64,000 bases of DNA from Intestinimonas sp. GTDB lineage: Bacteria; Bacillota; Clostridia; Oscillospirales; Oscillospiraceae. The translations under genes were made by a program, and so were the position numbers. The stretch is from positions 1 to 64,000 of the forward strand of contig JALCSB010000008.1 of the NCBI GenBank assembly GCA_022653075.1, given 5' to 3'. How positions within the stretch are numbered: the first letter of the stretch is position 1; each line of letters opens with the position of its first letter. Under the pieces are notes generated by a model. It had not been told where the DNA came from and did no database searches. It was given only the letters and a program-made list of their open reading frames with translations. This document shows positions 52,698 to 60,963 of this stretch, one piece after another.

Positions 52698-54233
52698 TCA
52701 AAAATGGCAGGTCTTAAACCGTGCACACTCAAACGAACCATTGGCATAACCCTGCACGTTCTTGCGGATTCCGGTAAGCTGCTGCTTATCAAACGTGGGT
52801 ACCCACGGCATGTCATTCGTCAGAATGTCGAAACACTGTTTATAAATATCCCAGCGGGTCTTCTCATCCATCGTTGTAACGGCTTTCTCCAAAAGCGCAT
52901 CAAAATCACTATTCCGATAGCCCGACGTATTAATTGAGCCAGGTGCCGTAGAAACAAAGTCGGCCAGTATTTTTTCCGCTTCAACGGTGGTGCAGGTTGC
53001 ACCCAAGAGGAAAATACCATTTAGCGTATTGTTATCTATGATTCCTGAGTAAGCGCCCATTTCCAATGTAACAATGTTTGTCTTTATACCCACATCGGCC
53101 AAGTTCCCCTGTACCGCCTCGGCAAGAGCAACTCGCTCCGCATCATTATTTGTATAGAAATCGCAGGTAAAGCCATCGGGGTATCCGGCTTCCGCCAGTA
53201 ATTTTTTGGATTTTTCCGGATCATACGACGGGAACGTCTCCTTTGCGTAGCCGTCAACTTCCGGGTCTACGAAACCTGTAGATAACTCATGGACCCCATT
53301 GTAAGCGGCCTGATAGCATGCCGGCACGTCAACTGCATAAGCGACTGCCTGACGTACGCGAACATCGTTGAACGGCTTAAACAGGCAGCTCATCCCAATG
53401 TAGTTTGTATTGTGCGAAGGACTTTTTACGATTGAAGTGTCAGAACCGTTTGCAATACGGTCATAGTCGGCACTGGAGATATCATACGCGACATCCAGTT
53501 CTCCGGTTTCCAGCATAATTGCACGGTTTGCGCTCTCTGTAACGATGATCATATTCAGGTTCTTAATTGCAGGCGCTCCCCCCCAGTAATCTTCATTTGC
53601 CACAAGTTCAACCCGGTCGCCCGAAATCCAGTTTGACAGCTTATACGGGCCTGTTCCGTTAGGGGACGCCATGAAATCATCGTTAGACTCTTTCACGCTC
53701 TTTTCACAGGTGATGGCAGTAAGCGGCCATTCCAGCCAGGCAATCTGCGGAGTATACGCGTCCTTCAGAACCATTTTGTATGTATATTTGTCTGTCGCTT
53801 CACACTTTTCTAGGTCAACATGTGATACCGCGACTTTAGCAGCGCCCATGCTGGCAATACGCTCGAGAGAGAATTTTACATCTTCTGCGGTCAACTCATC
53901 GCCGTTATGGAATTTTACACCCTGGCGAATATGGAAAATAATGGTCGTATCATCCGCCCATTCCCAGCTTTCGGCTAAGCCTCCGGTCAACTTTCCGTCC
54001 GCATCGCGGGCAACCAACGTTTCATATATCTGCGTTTTAACTCTTTGGCTATGCTGGCTGTTATTATCATTCGGATCCAGATTCATCGGGTCAGCTGAAA
54101 GCCCTACGTTGAGGGTATCGTTTGTCGTTTCTGCGCTTGAATTATTGCTGCTGTTTGGCCCCCCGCATGCTGCAATGCTTAATGTCATTATCACAGTTAA
54201 AATTAGGACCAGTGCTTTTCTTGCTTTTTTCAT
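52698..54233 (-). CDS. Extracellular solute-binding lipoprotein (SBP family 5)
   Basis: 511 aa. Lipoprotein signal peptide with lipobox LSIAAC at Cys23, then a Ser/Asn-rich linker and the family 5 fold: LNVGLSADPMNLDPNDNNSQ, WEWADDTTIIFHIRQGVKFH, VRVRQAVAYAVD and a late WDIYKQCFDILTNDMPWVPT. Binds a peptide, opine, glutathione-type or other ligand outside the cell; the specificity is not readable. The start is the ATG behind GGAGGG. First gene of the operon. Confidence 0.93.
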   Translation of the reverse strand: MKKARKALVLILTVIMTLSIAACGGPNSSNNSSAETTNDTLNVGLSADPMNLDPNDNNSQHSQRVKTQIYETLVARDADGKLTGGLAESWEWADDTTIIFHIRQGVKFHNGDELTAEDVKFSLERIASMGAAKVAVSHVDLEKCEATDKYTYKMVLKDAYTPQIAWLEWPLTAITCEKSVKESNDDFMASPNGTGPYKLSNWISGDRVELVANEDYWGGAPAIKNLNMIIVTESANRAIMLETGELDVAYDISSADYDRIANGSDTSIVKSPSHNTNYIGMSCLFKPFNDVRVRQAVAYAVDVPACYQAAYNGVHELSTGFVDPEVDGYAKETFPSYDPEKSKKLLAEAGYPDGFTCDFYTNNDAERVALAEAVQGNLADVGIKTNIVTLEMGAYSGIIDNNTLNGIFLLGATCTTVEAEKILADFVSTAPGSINTSGYRNSDFDALLEKAVTTMDEKTRWDIYKQCFDILTNDMPWVPTFDKQQLTGIRKNVQGYANGSFECARFKTCHF

Positions 54234-54248
54234 AATTTCCCTCCACAA

Positions 54249-54619
54249 TTTTAATAAATTTTATATGCGCTCACATATAACTCAAATAGAAAAAAGTACT
54301 CCTGGTGATTTGATTGAGTTGCAATAAAAACTTTATCTGCAGCTGTAAAATCGCGCACTTGTCCATCGGAAAGAATGCAATATTAGCTATAAATAAAGTG
54401 GACATTCCGTGTTTTTCACACAAAAATGTCCACTTCGGCATCATTTTTTATTTATCAGAATATTTGCTGTTTCGGCCCAATTACCTCTTTTTTTCTTTAT
54501 GCGCGTATAATATCATATTATATATTCGGTGTCCAATACAAATACAAAATAGTTTTATAACTAATTATTTATCATTGGAACATATTAGGATAGAACAGGC
54601 GAGATTGCTCAGAGGTTAG
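54249..54619. other. Region upstream of the ABC operon
   Basis: Contains the binding-protein operon leader. An inverted repeat AAGTGGACATT (54396-54406)/AATGTCCACTT (54425-54435) lies about 160 nt before the start and is followed on the minus strand by TTTATTTAT, so it could be a terminator or an operator. I could not fix the promoter. No gene supported. Confidence 0.4.
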
Positions 54620-54904
54620 TGGCGCGGTCGGGAAAACCGTTTCGGGGCGGATCGCCTGCTTGGTACCCGGCACAAAGAAAACTTCACCATCGCGGAATCA
54701 AGGGATGATTTTATTTACCTTGCGTTTTCTGCATCAACGGGTCTGATTGCTACCCAGCTCGTAATGATGAACGAAAAGGGCCCTTCATTTAATGAACTGC
54801 TGTCTCGAGGCATATGGATGACCGAACATATAAAATACGCCTTCACCGTAAACGACTTAACGTGCGCTATGCGCGGCGGTAGGGTCTGCTGCCCAGCCGT
54901 CTGA
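54620..54904 (+). pseudogene. degV fragment with internal deletion
   Basis: Without a start codon, this frame reads through DFIYLAFSASTGLIATQLVM and ends YAFTVNDLTCAMRGGRVCCP-AV before a stop. DegV fatty-acid-binding proteins have LYISFSSGLSGT, then about 40 residues, then a ...ASMGQ... segment and FTVDDLxxLKRGGR. Here the middle is missing and the two parts are joined in frame, and both ends are lost. Surrounding sequence is non-coding, so it is a relic. Confidence 0.55.
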
Positions 54905-55211
54905 ATATCACTGTAATCCTTCCTAAGCGCCAGCAATAACGCTTTTTTGTTATGCCCTTTTGTTAGAAACTGTTCCACCTGTTTGGAGAATTTTTGCCTT
55001 TTATACTTGACTTTTAATAGTTAGCCTTATCCGGCATGATTGCTGCCAAACTGCAAATTGGCTTGCGTAACTCAGCATTTTGCAAGTAGAACAAAATTTC
55101 CGAAGGGCGCGGAACGGAAGATTCCGGCCCTGTTTTTATACGTTCTCTGTTTTGACGATTCCTAAACCGCAGCCGGTCCCGTGAGATTTTGAACTATACA
55201 TTATAAGTGAT
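54905..55211. other. Intergenic, no gene seen
   Basis: Low-complexity intergenic sequence. A minus-strand frame (54978-54715) opens MEQFLTKGHNKKALLLALRK but runs antisense across the degV remnant without a binding site. No supported feature. Confidence 0.3.
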
Positions 55212-55243
55212 GCCGTTCAGAGAAATCAATTTTCTCTGAACGG
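55212..55243 (+). terminator. Hairpin-terminator in front of a DUF3846 fragment
   Basis: GCCGTTCAGAGAAA/TTTCTCTGAACGGC with a short loop, followed by TATCTTTTTG and then AAAAGGGGAC and an ATG 28 nt later. This layout resembles an attenuator before a mobile-element gene. Confidence 0.65.
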
Positions 55244-55271
55244 CTATCTTTTTGAAAAGGGGACTTTTCCT

Positions 55272-55355
55272 ATGAGGGTACTGCTGGCAGAACCCGGAAA
55301 GGCGCCAAAAGAGGCGGAAATGGAGGACACTCTGGAGGCCATGGTTCCACATTAA
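55272..55355 (+). pseudogene. Truncated DUF3846 gene
   Basis: Encodes MRVLLAEPGKAPKEAEMEDT and seven more residues, then a stop. DUF3846 proteins, common on clostridial conjugative elements, begin this way (MxVLVVEPGKAPYExEIDG). Only the first 27 residues remain. A good binding site (AAAAGGGG) survives, so a peptide may still be made. Confidence 0.55.
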
Positions 55356-55419
55356 ACCCGGTAAAATACGGTCAAAAACGTCAATATTTTTCCAACATAT
55401 TTAGAAAAAGCTGTATAAT

Positions 55420-55454
55420 AAAAGCCCTGTAACCATCACAGTTACAGGGCTTTT
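55420..55454 (-). terminator. Terminator of tRNA-Arg
   Basis: AAAAGCCCTGTAAC (55420-55433)/GTTACAGGGCTTTT (55441-55454) with T-runs on both strands, 4 nt after the tRNA CCA end on the minus strand. Confidence 0.8.
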
Positions 55455-55457
55455 ATC

Positions 55458-55534
55458 TGGTACGCCCGAAGGGACTCGAACCCCCAGCATTCAGAACCGG
55501 AATCTGACGCTCTATCCAATTGAACTACGGGCGC
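55458..55534 (-). tRNA. tRNA-Arg (anticodon CCG)
   Basis: 77 nt on the minus strand with encoded CCA. Acceptor GCGCCCG/CGGGCGT, D stem GTTC/GAGC, anticodon stem TCAGA/TCTGA enclosing TTCCGGT (anticodon CCG), and T loop TTCGAGT. It reads CGG codons. Its 3' end points to the accessory region on the left. Confidence 0.96.
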
Positions 55535-55856
55535 ATATTACTTTTCAGCAAAGGCTATTATAACAACATTCTGCTTTTTTGTAAAGGAAAAATTTATTTC
55601 CAGCCAAAAAAACGCATACTTGGGGAATGCTAGTTTAAAGCATTTGCTCAAAAACATGATTTTTACAAACTGTCCGTTTTTTACGCGTCCGGCACCGAAA
55701 AGTACTGGCCCGCCGAAACAGTCATTTTCTCCCTTGCCAAAGTGGCGGCAGATTGCCAGCGCCGGTCGCGGCTTTTCTCCTTTCAAACGGTCATATTAAA
55801 CGTGGCGCGTTTGCGTCGGTTTTCGATTTTGATTCGATTTTGAAAGGGGTGGTAAT
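55535..55856. other. Intergenic between tRNA-Arg and spoIVB
   Basis: Holds the tRNA promoter on the minus strand and the spoIVB promoter on the plus strand, neither placed with confidence. A minus-strand 82-codon frame here lacks a binding site. Confidence 0.35.
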
Positions 55857-56990
55857 TTGAATCAAAAGGAACAGCAGGACCCCTCGTGCTGGGCTCTTTC
55901 CCTGCTGATGGCTATTCGGGCACTGGCACTGGGACTAGCCGCAGTGCTGGTTCTGCAAGCGCTGGGTACGTCTCCGCGCAGTACGGTCAAGGCGGAACCG
56001 AAAACTCAACCAGCGGCGGCTTTGGCCGCCTCACCGCACACATTGGTGCCACTGGGACGGGCAGTCGGTATTAAAATGTTTTCCGAAGGCGTCATGGTGG
56101 TCGGTTTGTCCGACATCACGGGCGAAAGCGGTCCGGTTTCGCCCGCCCGTGCGTGTGGGCTCAAAACCGGCGATATCATCACCCACATCAACAGCACAGA
56201 AGTCAACAGCATTGAAAACGTGCAGGCCGTTCTTCAGGAAGCGGCAGGTGAGCGCATGAGTATCCGCGCGGTACGCGGAGATAAGGGTATGCAGTTCACC
56301 GCACAGGCCGTGAAATGCACCTCCGACGGCGCCTACAAGTTGGGGGCCTGGATTCGGGATTCCATGGCCGGTATTGGTACAATGACGTTTTATGACCCGG
56401 AAACTGGTCAGTTCGGCGCACTGGGCCACGGCATCAACGACATCGATACAACGCTGCTTATGCCGTTGGAATCCGGTTCCGTGATGTACGCCTCCGTATC
56501 CGATGTCCAGAAGGGGCAGAGCGGTACGCCGGGCGAGCTGCACGGTGTATTTCAGTTGGACCGTGACATCGGCAGCCTGTATGCCAATACCTCGGGCGGC
56601 GTATTCGGTACACTGACCGACAACAGTTTCGCATCCGGCGGCAAAGCCCTGGAAGTAGCGGCCCGGACTGACGTGCGTACCGGCCCCGCCACTATTTTGT
56701 CCAATATCGCCGGGGACAGCGTCGAAGAGTACCAGGTTGAAATTACCAAGGTCTTTTCGGGGGCGGACGGCGATACCCGCGACCTGATGCTCAAGGTCAC
56801 TGACCCCCGTCTGCTGAACGCCACCGGTGGTATTGTGCAGGGCATGTCCGGTTCCCCCATCCTTCAAAACGGCAAGTTTGTAGGCGCCGTAACCCATGTG
56901 CTGGTCAACGATCCCACGCAGGGTTATGGTATTTTAATCACTTCCATGTTGGACCACTCGGACCTGAAAACGAATGCAAAAATCGCCTGA
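55857..56990 (+). CDS. spoIVB: SpoIVB serine peptidase (sporulation signalling)
   Basis: Made in the forespore, it crosses the inner forespore membrane and triggers sigma-K activation in the mother cell. 377 aa: N-terminal TM (about 12-36), PDZ domain (85-155, ACGLKTGDIITHINSTEVNS), then the SpoIVB (S55) peptidase with His191 (GALGHGINDID), Asp316 and Ser331 (GMSGSPILQNG). The Asp-Ser spacing of 15 matches B. subtilis. It starts at a TTG behind AAAGGGG. spo0A follows, as in most spore formers. Confidence 0.94.
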   Translation: MNQKEQQDPSCWALSLLMAIRALALGLAAVLVLQALGTSPRSTVKAEPKTQPAAALAASPHTLVPLGRAVGIKMFSEGVMVVGLSDITGESGPVSPARACGLKTGDIITHINSTEVNSIENVQAVLQEAAGERMSIRAVRGDKGMQFTAQAVKCTSDGAYKLGAWIRDSMAGIGTMTFYDPETGQFGALGHGINDIDTTLLMPLESGSVMYASVSDVQKGQSGTPGELHGVFQLDRDIGSLYANTSGGVFGTLTDNSFASGGKALEVAARTDVRTGPATILSNIAGDSVEEYQVEITKVFSGADGDTRDLMLKVTDPRLLNATGGIVQGMSGSPILQNGKFVGAVTHVLVNDPTQGYGILITSMLDHSDLKTNAKIA

Positions 56991-57058
56991 ATTTTCCTAT
57001 ATCTTGTAGAAAGTCGAAATGTGGCAGAAATATTTTACCAAAATATGCCAAATAGGTC

Positions 57059-57087
57059 TTGCAGTCGCTGTCTGTTTGTGGTAAATT
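57059..57087 (+). promoter_or_regulatory. Probable spo0A promoter
   Basis: TTGCAG (57059-57064), 17 nt, TAAATT (57082-57087). A perfect minus-strand 0A box (TGTCGAA) covers 57156-57150, and an AGTCGAA-type site lies at 57012-57018, suggesting Spo0A feedback. Confidence 0.5.
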
Positions 57088-57155
57088 ATGGTCATAGGTT
57101 AAAAGAGCGGCGGGAAGTACCGGATCGCCGCCATTATATCGGGAGGAGATTCGAC

Positions 57156-57920
57156 ATGGAAAGCAGAAAGCGGATCATGTTGGCCGACGCGGATGAGGGA
57201 TTCCGCACCGTGCTGGCAGACACATTGGGCGAGGAAGCGGACATGGATGTCGTGGCTTCCACAGGAGATGGGCAGGAGGCCACGCGCATGATCGGCGAGC
57301 TGATGCCGGATGTGCTGATTATGGATCTTATTCTGCCGCACACCGACGGGTTGGAGCTTTTGGATCAAATGGACTCAACACGAAAACCAAAGGTGCTCAT
57401 ACTCTCCTCCTGCAGCCGGGGCGGTATGATCGGCCTGGCCATGGACAGAGGCGCGGATTATTGCATGTTAAAACCCTGTAAGCTGTCCGCCGTTATGGAA
57501 CGCATTCGCCAGTTGTGCACCCCGCGGAAGGCGGAAGACCCCTCATTCTCTTCAGGACGCGTGCATTCCAGTTTAGAAAGTCTTGTTACCGCCATTATCC
57601 ACGAAATTGGGGTTCCTGCTCACATCAAGGGTTATCAGTATCTTCGAGAAGCGATTATCATGACGGTTGAGGATATGGATGTGATTAATGCCGTCACTAA
57701 GGTACTGTACCCAGAAGTAGCCAAAAAATTCGGCACCACTGCTTCCCGTGTGGAACGGGCGATCCGTCACGCTATTGAAGTGGCGTGGGACCGTGGTGAT
57801 CTGGAGACCCTGCAAAAGTATTTTGGTTACACGGTTTCCAATGCCAAGGGTAAACCCACCAATAGTGAGTTTATTGCCATGATTGCCGACCGTCTGCAAT
57901 TACAGCGCAAGGAACAATAA
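57156..57920 (+). CDS. spo0A: Stage 0 sporulation master regulator Spo0A
   Basis: Response regulator that commits the cell to sporulation. 254 aa: receiver domain with Asp11/Asp13 pocket, phosphoacceptor Asp57 ([13 protein letters not shown]) and Lys in MLKPC; then the Spo0A effector domain with [20 protein letters not shown] and recognition helix [20 protein letters not shown]. The start is the ATG behind GGAGGAG; an open extension to 57021 is not plausible. Preceded by spoIVB. Confidence 0.97.
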   Translation: MESRKRIMLADADEGFRTVLADTLGEEADMDVVASTGDGQEATRMIGELMPDVLIMDLILPHTDGLELLDQMDSTRKPKVLILSSCSRGGMIGLAMDRGADYCMLKPCKLSAVMERIRQLCTPRKAEDPSFSSGRVHSSLESLVTAIIHEIGVPAHIKGYQYLREAIIMTVEDMDVINAVTKVLYPEVAKKFGTTASRVERAIRHAIEVAWDRGDLETLQKYFGYTVSNAKGKPTNSEFIAMIADRLQLQRKEQ

Positions 57921-57934
57921 TCTTCCCAATAATA

Positions 57935-57969
57935 GGTGTGCGGCTTAAACAGCCGCGCACCTTTTTTTA
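57935..57969 (+). terminator. spo0A terminator
   Basis: GGTGTGCGGC/GCCGCGCACC stem (57935-57962) followed by TTTTTTT. It may also serve the converging birA. Confidence 0.85.
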
Positions 57970-57971
57970 TT

Positions 57972-58961
57972 TTATATATAACCCATTTGCCCACGCACAG
58001 AGACTTCGCCGGCGGTAATCGATTCTCTGTGTCCATCTGGGAAAAGGACCCGAAGTGAGAAGTCATCCTCCACCGCCTCGGCAAACGCAGGTCGCCGGGC
58101 ATCCCCCCGCAATAGCAGTACATTACGTCCCGTGGTCACGCAGCGCCGGCGGTATTCCGCCAAATACCGTTCCTTTTCCGTGGGGAATGCGGCATACATC
58201 CGGTCCAAAGCACGCAGCAGGCATGCGGCCAGTTCCGTCCGCCGCACGGTGTGCCCCATCGCCAGCGCCAGTGACGTGGCAACAGGCGACAGCTCCGGGC
58301 CGAAGTCCTCGGCGGTCTGACCCACGTTAACGCCGATTCCCGCAATCACATGGCGCAGGAGGCCGCTTTCCGCCTCAATTTCCAGTTCGGTGAGGATACC
58401 GCACAGCTTCTTTCCGCCCAAAAGCACATCGTTGGTCCATTTGATCTCCGCTTCCGCGCCGCAGGCTTCCCGGATTCCTTCGCACACGGCCACCGCAATC
58501 CAGGCGGTCAGAGCACTCAATTCGGCCAGCGGGCAATCCGGCCGCAGCAGAACCGAGAGATAGATCCCCTGTCCGCGTGGTGACTGAAACGATTTTCCCC
58601 GTCTGCCCCGGCCGCCGGTCTGTTCATCCGCCAGAACAGCCAGACCGTCAGGGGCCTCCGCCGCACGGCGCTTGAGCTCGTTGTTGGTAGAATCCACCGT
58701 CGGTAAACACACCAGCGTGCCGCCCACCCGGCAGCCTTCCAACTCATTGGACAGCGCACCGGCACGCAGTAGATCAGGCTCCGCTTTCAGGCAATAGCCG
58801 CGATTGGGAACGGAATCAATCCAGTATCCCTCATTCCGAAGGCACTCCACCGCTTTCCAGACCGCCGCCCGACTGACGCCCAGTGCCCGGCTCATGGATT
58901 GGCCCGAATGATATGCTTCCGGTCCAGCTTTCAGCAGGGCCAGCACTTTTTCCTGCGTCAT
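57972..58961 (-). CDS. birA: Biotin-protein ligase / biotin operon repressor
   Basis: Activates biotin and attaches it to carboxylases; with its HTH it can also repress biotin genes. 329 aa: residues 1-65 winged helix (SMSRALGVSRAAVWKAVECL), then the catalytic domain with the biotin/AMP loop GGRGRRGKSFQSPRGQGIYL, KWTNDVLL and GIGVNV, and a C-terminal SH3-like domain. Both functions are predicted because the HTH is intact. The start follows GAGGAG. Confidence 0.94.
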   Translation of the reverse strand: MTQEKVLALLKAGPEAYHSGQSMSRALGVSRAAVWKAVECLRNEGYWIDSVPNRGYCLKAEPDLLRAGALSNELEGCRVGGTLVCLPTVDSTNNELKRRAAEAPDGLAVLADEQTGGRGRRGKSFQSPRGQGIYLSVLLRPDCPLAELSALTAWIAVAVCEGIREACGAEAEIKWTNDVLLGGKKLCGILTELEIEAESGLLRHVIAGIGVNVGQTAEDFGPELSPVATSLALAMGHTVRRTELAACLLRALDRMYAAFPTEKERYLAEYRRRCVTTGRNVLLLRGDARRPAFAEAVEDDFSLRVLFPDGHRESITAGEVSVRGQMGYI

Positions 58962-59160
58962 CTAAAAACACTCCTCTAAATCCTCTGGATTTATGTTTAG
59001 TATAGCGGCTCTTCCCGAATCGGTCAACCATCTAAGGTTTGTGTTTCCCGTCTCTTCCATTTGAGGCGAGGCACGGGCACCGCGGGAATATTTCCGGCTG
59101 TCCACCCATATACATGGTATCGCTGCACGGCGCAGATAGGCACGGAAGGTGGGAAAAATT

Positions 59161-59451
59161 ATGCAGCTTTATGAAGAACAGAAGCCCGTCGGACAGACGG
59201 AGCACCACGTCATTTTGGAGGGCCGGGAGCGGCTTTCCGTATCCGGCGTGGAGGATGTGGAGAGTTTCGATGAAAACACCATCGTCCTGCACACCGATCA
59301 AGGAACCTTGGTGGTCCGCGGCGAAGACCTGCATATCGAAAAGCTTAGTCTGGACGGCGGAGAATTGCGCGTAGAGGGTACGATGGACTCTCTTACCTAC
59401 GAAGACAGCGGTGGAGAGCGTTCCGGCTTCTTTGCCCGCCTGTTTGGCTGA
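59161..59451 (+). CDS. yabP: Sporulation protein YabP
   Basis: Needed for spore formation in Bacillus, with the adjacent yabQ. 96 aa, mostly beta: HHVILEGRERLSVSGVEDVE, FDENTIVLHTDQGTLVVRGE and LSLDGGELRVEG match the YabP domain. The ATG at 59161 with AAGGTGG fits; a GTG 12 nt upstream is less likely. Its stop codon touches the yabQ start. Confidence 0.9.
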   Translation: MQLYEEQKPVGQTEHHVILEGRERLSVSGVEDVESFDENTIVLHTDQGTLVVRGEDLHIEKLSLDGGELRVEGTMDSLTYEDSGGERSGFFARLFG

Positions 59452-60153
59452 ATGGACATCGATCTGACCGTGCAGGCCGTTACCTTTGGCGGGGCCTGCG
59501 TGCTGGGACTTTCTCTGGGCCTGGTGTATGATTTCATGCGTATTCTGCGCCGCCGTATTTCCCTGCGCGCCGTCGGCCCGGTCCTGGATCTGCTGTTCTG
59601 GCTGCTCTGCACCGGCGCCCTGTTTGTGTTTGCCGCTGCGTCGGGGGGCGAAGTGCGGATCTTCATGGTGGCCGCCATCCTGTTGGGCGCGGCCGTCTAT
59701 TTTCTGGCACTTAGCCGTCCCGTTCTCTTTCTTCTGAACCGGGTGGCGGATTTTTTGAGCTTTATTTTTCACCTGCTGCTTTTACCATTTCGCATTTTAG
59801 GCCAACTGGGTAAAAATTTTATAAAAATTTTAAAAAATCACTTTCATTATCAGGCCAGATGGTTTAAAATAAATATGATACCCGGAGAAATGGACACTTT
59901 ATCCCGGCACAGTGCAAGTGGAAACGGAGGCGCGGCGCATGGTAAAAACAAAAAAGGCTGGAATTTTGACCAAGCTGGTCATTTTGGCTCTGCTCATTTA
60001 TCTGGCCACCACGCTTCTCAACCTGCACGGGCAGATCAGCCGCGCGCAAACTCAGCTGGACGCACTGAATCAACAGGTCGCACAGCAGACTCAGCGCAAC
60101 GCCGCGCTGACCGACGACGTAACAAACAGCGGCGACCCGGACCGCATCACTGA
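59452..60153 (+). CDS. yabQ: Sporulation protein YabQ, with long overlapping C-terminal frame
   Basis: Membrane protein of the spore coat pathway. The ATG follows the yabP stop directly. Residues 8-125 are a typical YabQ: four hydrophobic helices (CVLGLSLGLVYDFMRILRRR, LLFWLLCTGALFVFAAA, ...). The family normally ends near there. Here the frame stays open to 233 aa, and residues 163-233 (Arg/Gln/Pro-rich) lie over divIC in the +1 frame. Either a genuine C-terminal extension or a lost stop codon. Confidence 0.8.
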   Translation: MDIDLTVQAVTFGGACVLGLSLGLVYDFMRILRRRISLRAVGPVLDLLFWLLCTGALFVFAAASGGEVRIFMVAAILLGAAVYFLALSRPVLFLLNRVADFLSFIFHLLLLPFRILGQLGKNFIKILKNHFHYQARWFKINMIPGEMDTLSRHSASGNGGAAHGKNKKGWNFDQAGHFGSAHLSGHHASQPARADQPRANSAGRTESTGRTADSAQRRADRRRNKQRRPGPHH

Positions 60154-60217
60154 GATTGCCCGTGACAAACTGGGCTTGATTGAACCGGGGGAAAAAGTGT
60201 TTATTATCGCGCACTGA
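59939..60217 (+). CDS. divIC: Septum formation initiator (FtsB/DivIC family)
   Basis: Divisome protein joining FtsL and DivIB. 92 aa: short basic N end, one TM helix (LTKLVILALLIYLATTLLNL), a coiled coil (QISRAQTQLDALNQQVAQQT) and the conserved ITEIARDKLGLIEPGEKVFI. The ATG at 59939 follows GGAGG. It lies inside the 3' part of yabQ in another frame. Gene order yabP-yabQ-divIC-S1 matches Bacillus. Confidence 0.92.
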   Translation: MVKTKKAGILTKLVILALLIYLATTLLNLHGQISRAQTQLDALNQQVAQQTQRNAALTDDVTNSGDPDRITEIARDKLGLIEPGEKVFIIAH

Positions 60218-60268
60218 CGAGTGCGTTTTGTTTCGGGTCCAATTTGCAAGGAGGATTTGTCAAAAAGT

Positions 60269-60739
60269 ATGGAGTTTGAGGTTGGTTCGATCCTAGAGGG
60301 AAAAGTCACAGGTATTACAAAATTCGGCGCGTTCGTATCTCTTCCCGGCGGAAGATCGGGGCTGGTCCATATTTCTGAAATCGCCTATTCCTATGTGAAC
60401 GATGTCAAGGATTACCTCTCAGAGGAACAGATGGTCAAGGTCAAGGTCATAGGGATCGATAATAACAACCGTATTAATTTGTCTATCAAAAAGGCGATGG
60501 ATCCTCCTCCCCGTCCGCCGCATTCTGCCGGTCAGGGCGGTCCACGTTTTTCCGGTCAGGGCGGTCCACGTCCCGGCGGACGTTCTGGAGGACGACCGGG
60601 CGGTTTTAACCGCAACCAGCCGGCTGAACCGGAGACCTTTGAGGATCGTCTTAAACACTTTATGCAGGCCTCTGACAGCAGATTGTCCGACCTGCGTTAC
60701 ATGGAAAAGCGAAACAGCCGCAGAGGCGGCCGTAAATAA
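60269..60739 (+). CDS. S1 RNA-binding domain protein (YabR-like)
   Basis: 157 aa. Residues 1-75 are an S1/OB fold: VGSILEGKVTGITKFGAFVS, RSGLVHISEIAYSYV and VKVIGIDNNNRINLSIKKA. The middle is Gly/Arg/Pro-rich with a repeated GQGGPR unit. The end has FEDRLKHFMQASDSRLSDLR, found in clostridial YabR proteins. Probable RNA or ribosome binding, unproven. The ATG used is 14 nt from AAGGAGG; a TTG nearer the site is possible. Confidence 0.88.
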   Translation: MEFEVGSILEGKVTGITKFGAFVSLPGGRSGLVHISEIAYSYVNDVKDYLSEEQMVKVKVIGIDNNNRINLSIKKAMDPPPRPPHSAGQGGPRFSGQGGPRPGGRSGGRPGGFNRNQPAEPETFEDRLKHFMQASDSRLSDLRYMEKRNSRRGGRK

Positions 60740-60763
60740 CTCGGTAATAGAAGTGGAAAGTGG

Positions 60764-60795
60764 GGCCGCGCGGCTTAAAGTCGCGCGGCCTTATC
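60764..60795 (+). terminator. Terminator of the yabP-yabQ-divIC-S1 operon
   Basis: GGCCGCGCG (60764-60772)/CGCGCGGCC (60782-60790) then TTATC. No long T-run. Confidence 0.7.
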
Positions 60796-60963
60796 ACTAT
60801 CCAGCTAAAAAAAGGAGCGCTCCGCAATACGGAGCGCCCAAACAGTTTGGGAGAATGGAATGAATTCCGGCCAGGATCAGTATGAACCTTCGGAACAGGA
60901 TTATTTTACCGTAACTATTAGAAATTGTCAATAAAAATGATTGTCGAAAGGCGGCTTCCCACG

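Noticed and set aside
43131-55454. Hairpins at 43131-43164 and 55420-55454 as element ends
   Set aside because: Both contain CCTGTAAC/GTTACAGG but behave as ordinary terminators; the shared core is short and no matching flanking sequence was found.
60525-60600. Tandem DNA repeat of the GGTCAGGGCGGTCCACG type
   Set aside because: It simply encodes the repeated GQGGPR unit in the Gly-rich linker of the S1-domain protein; not a separate element.
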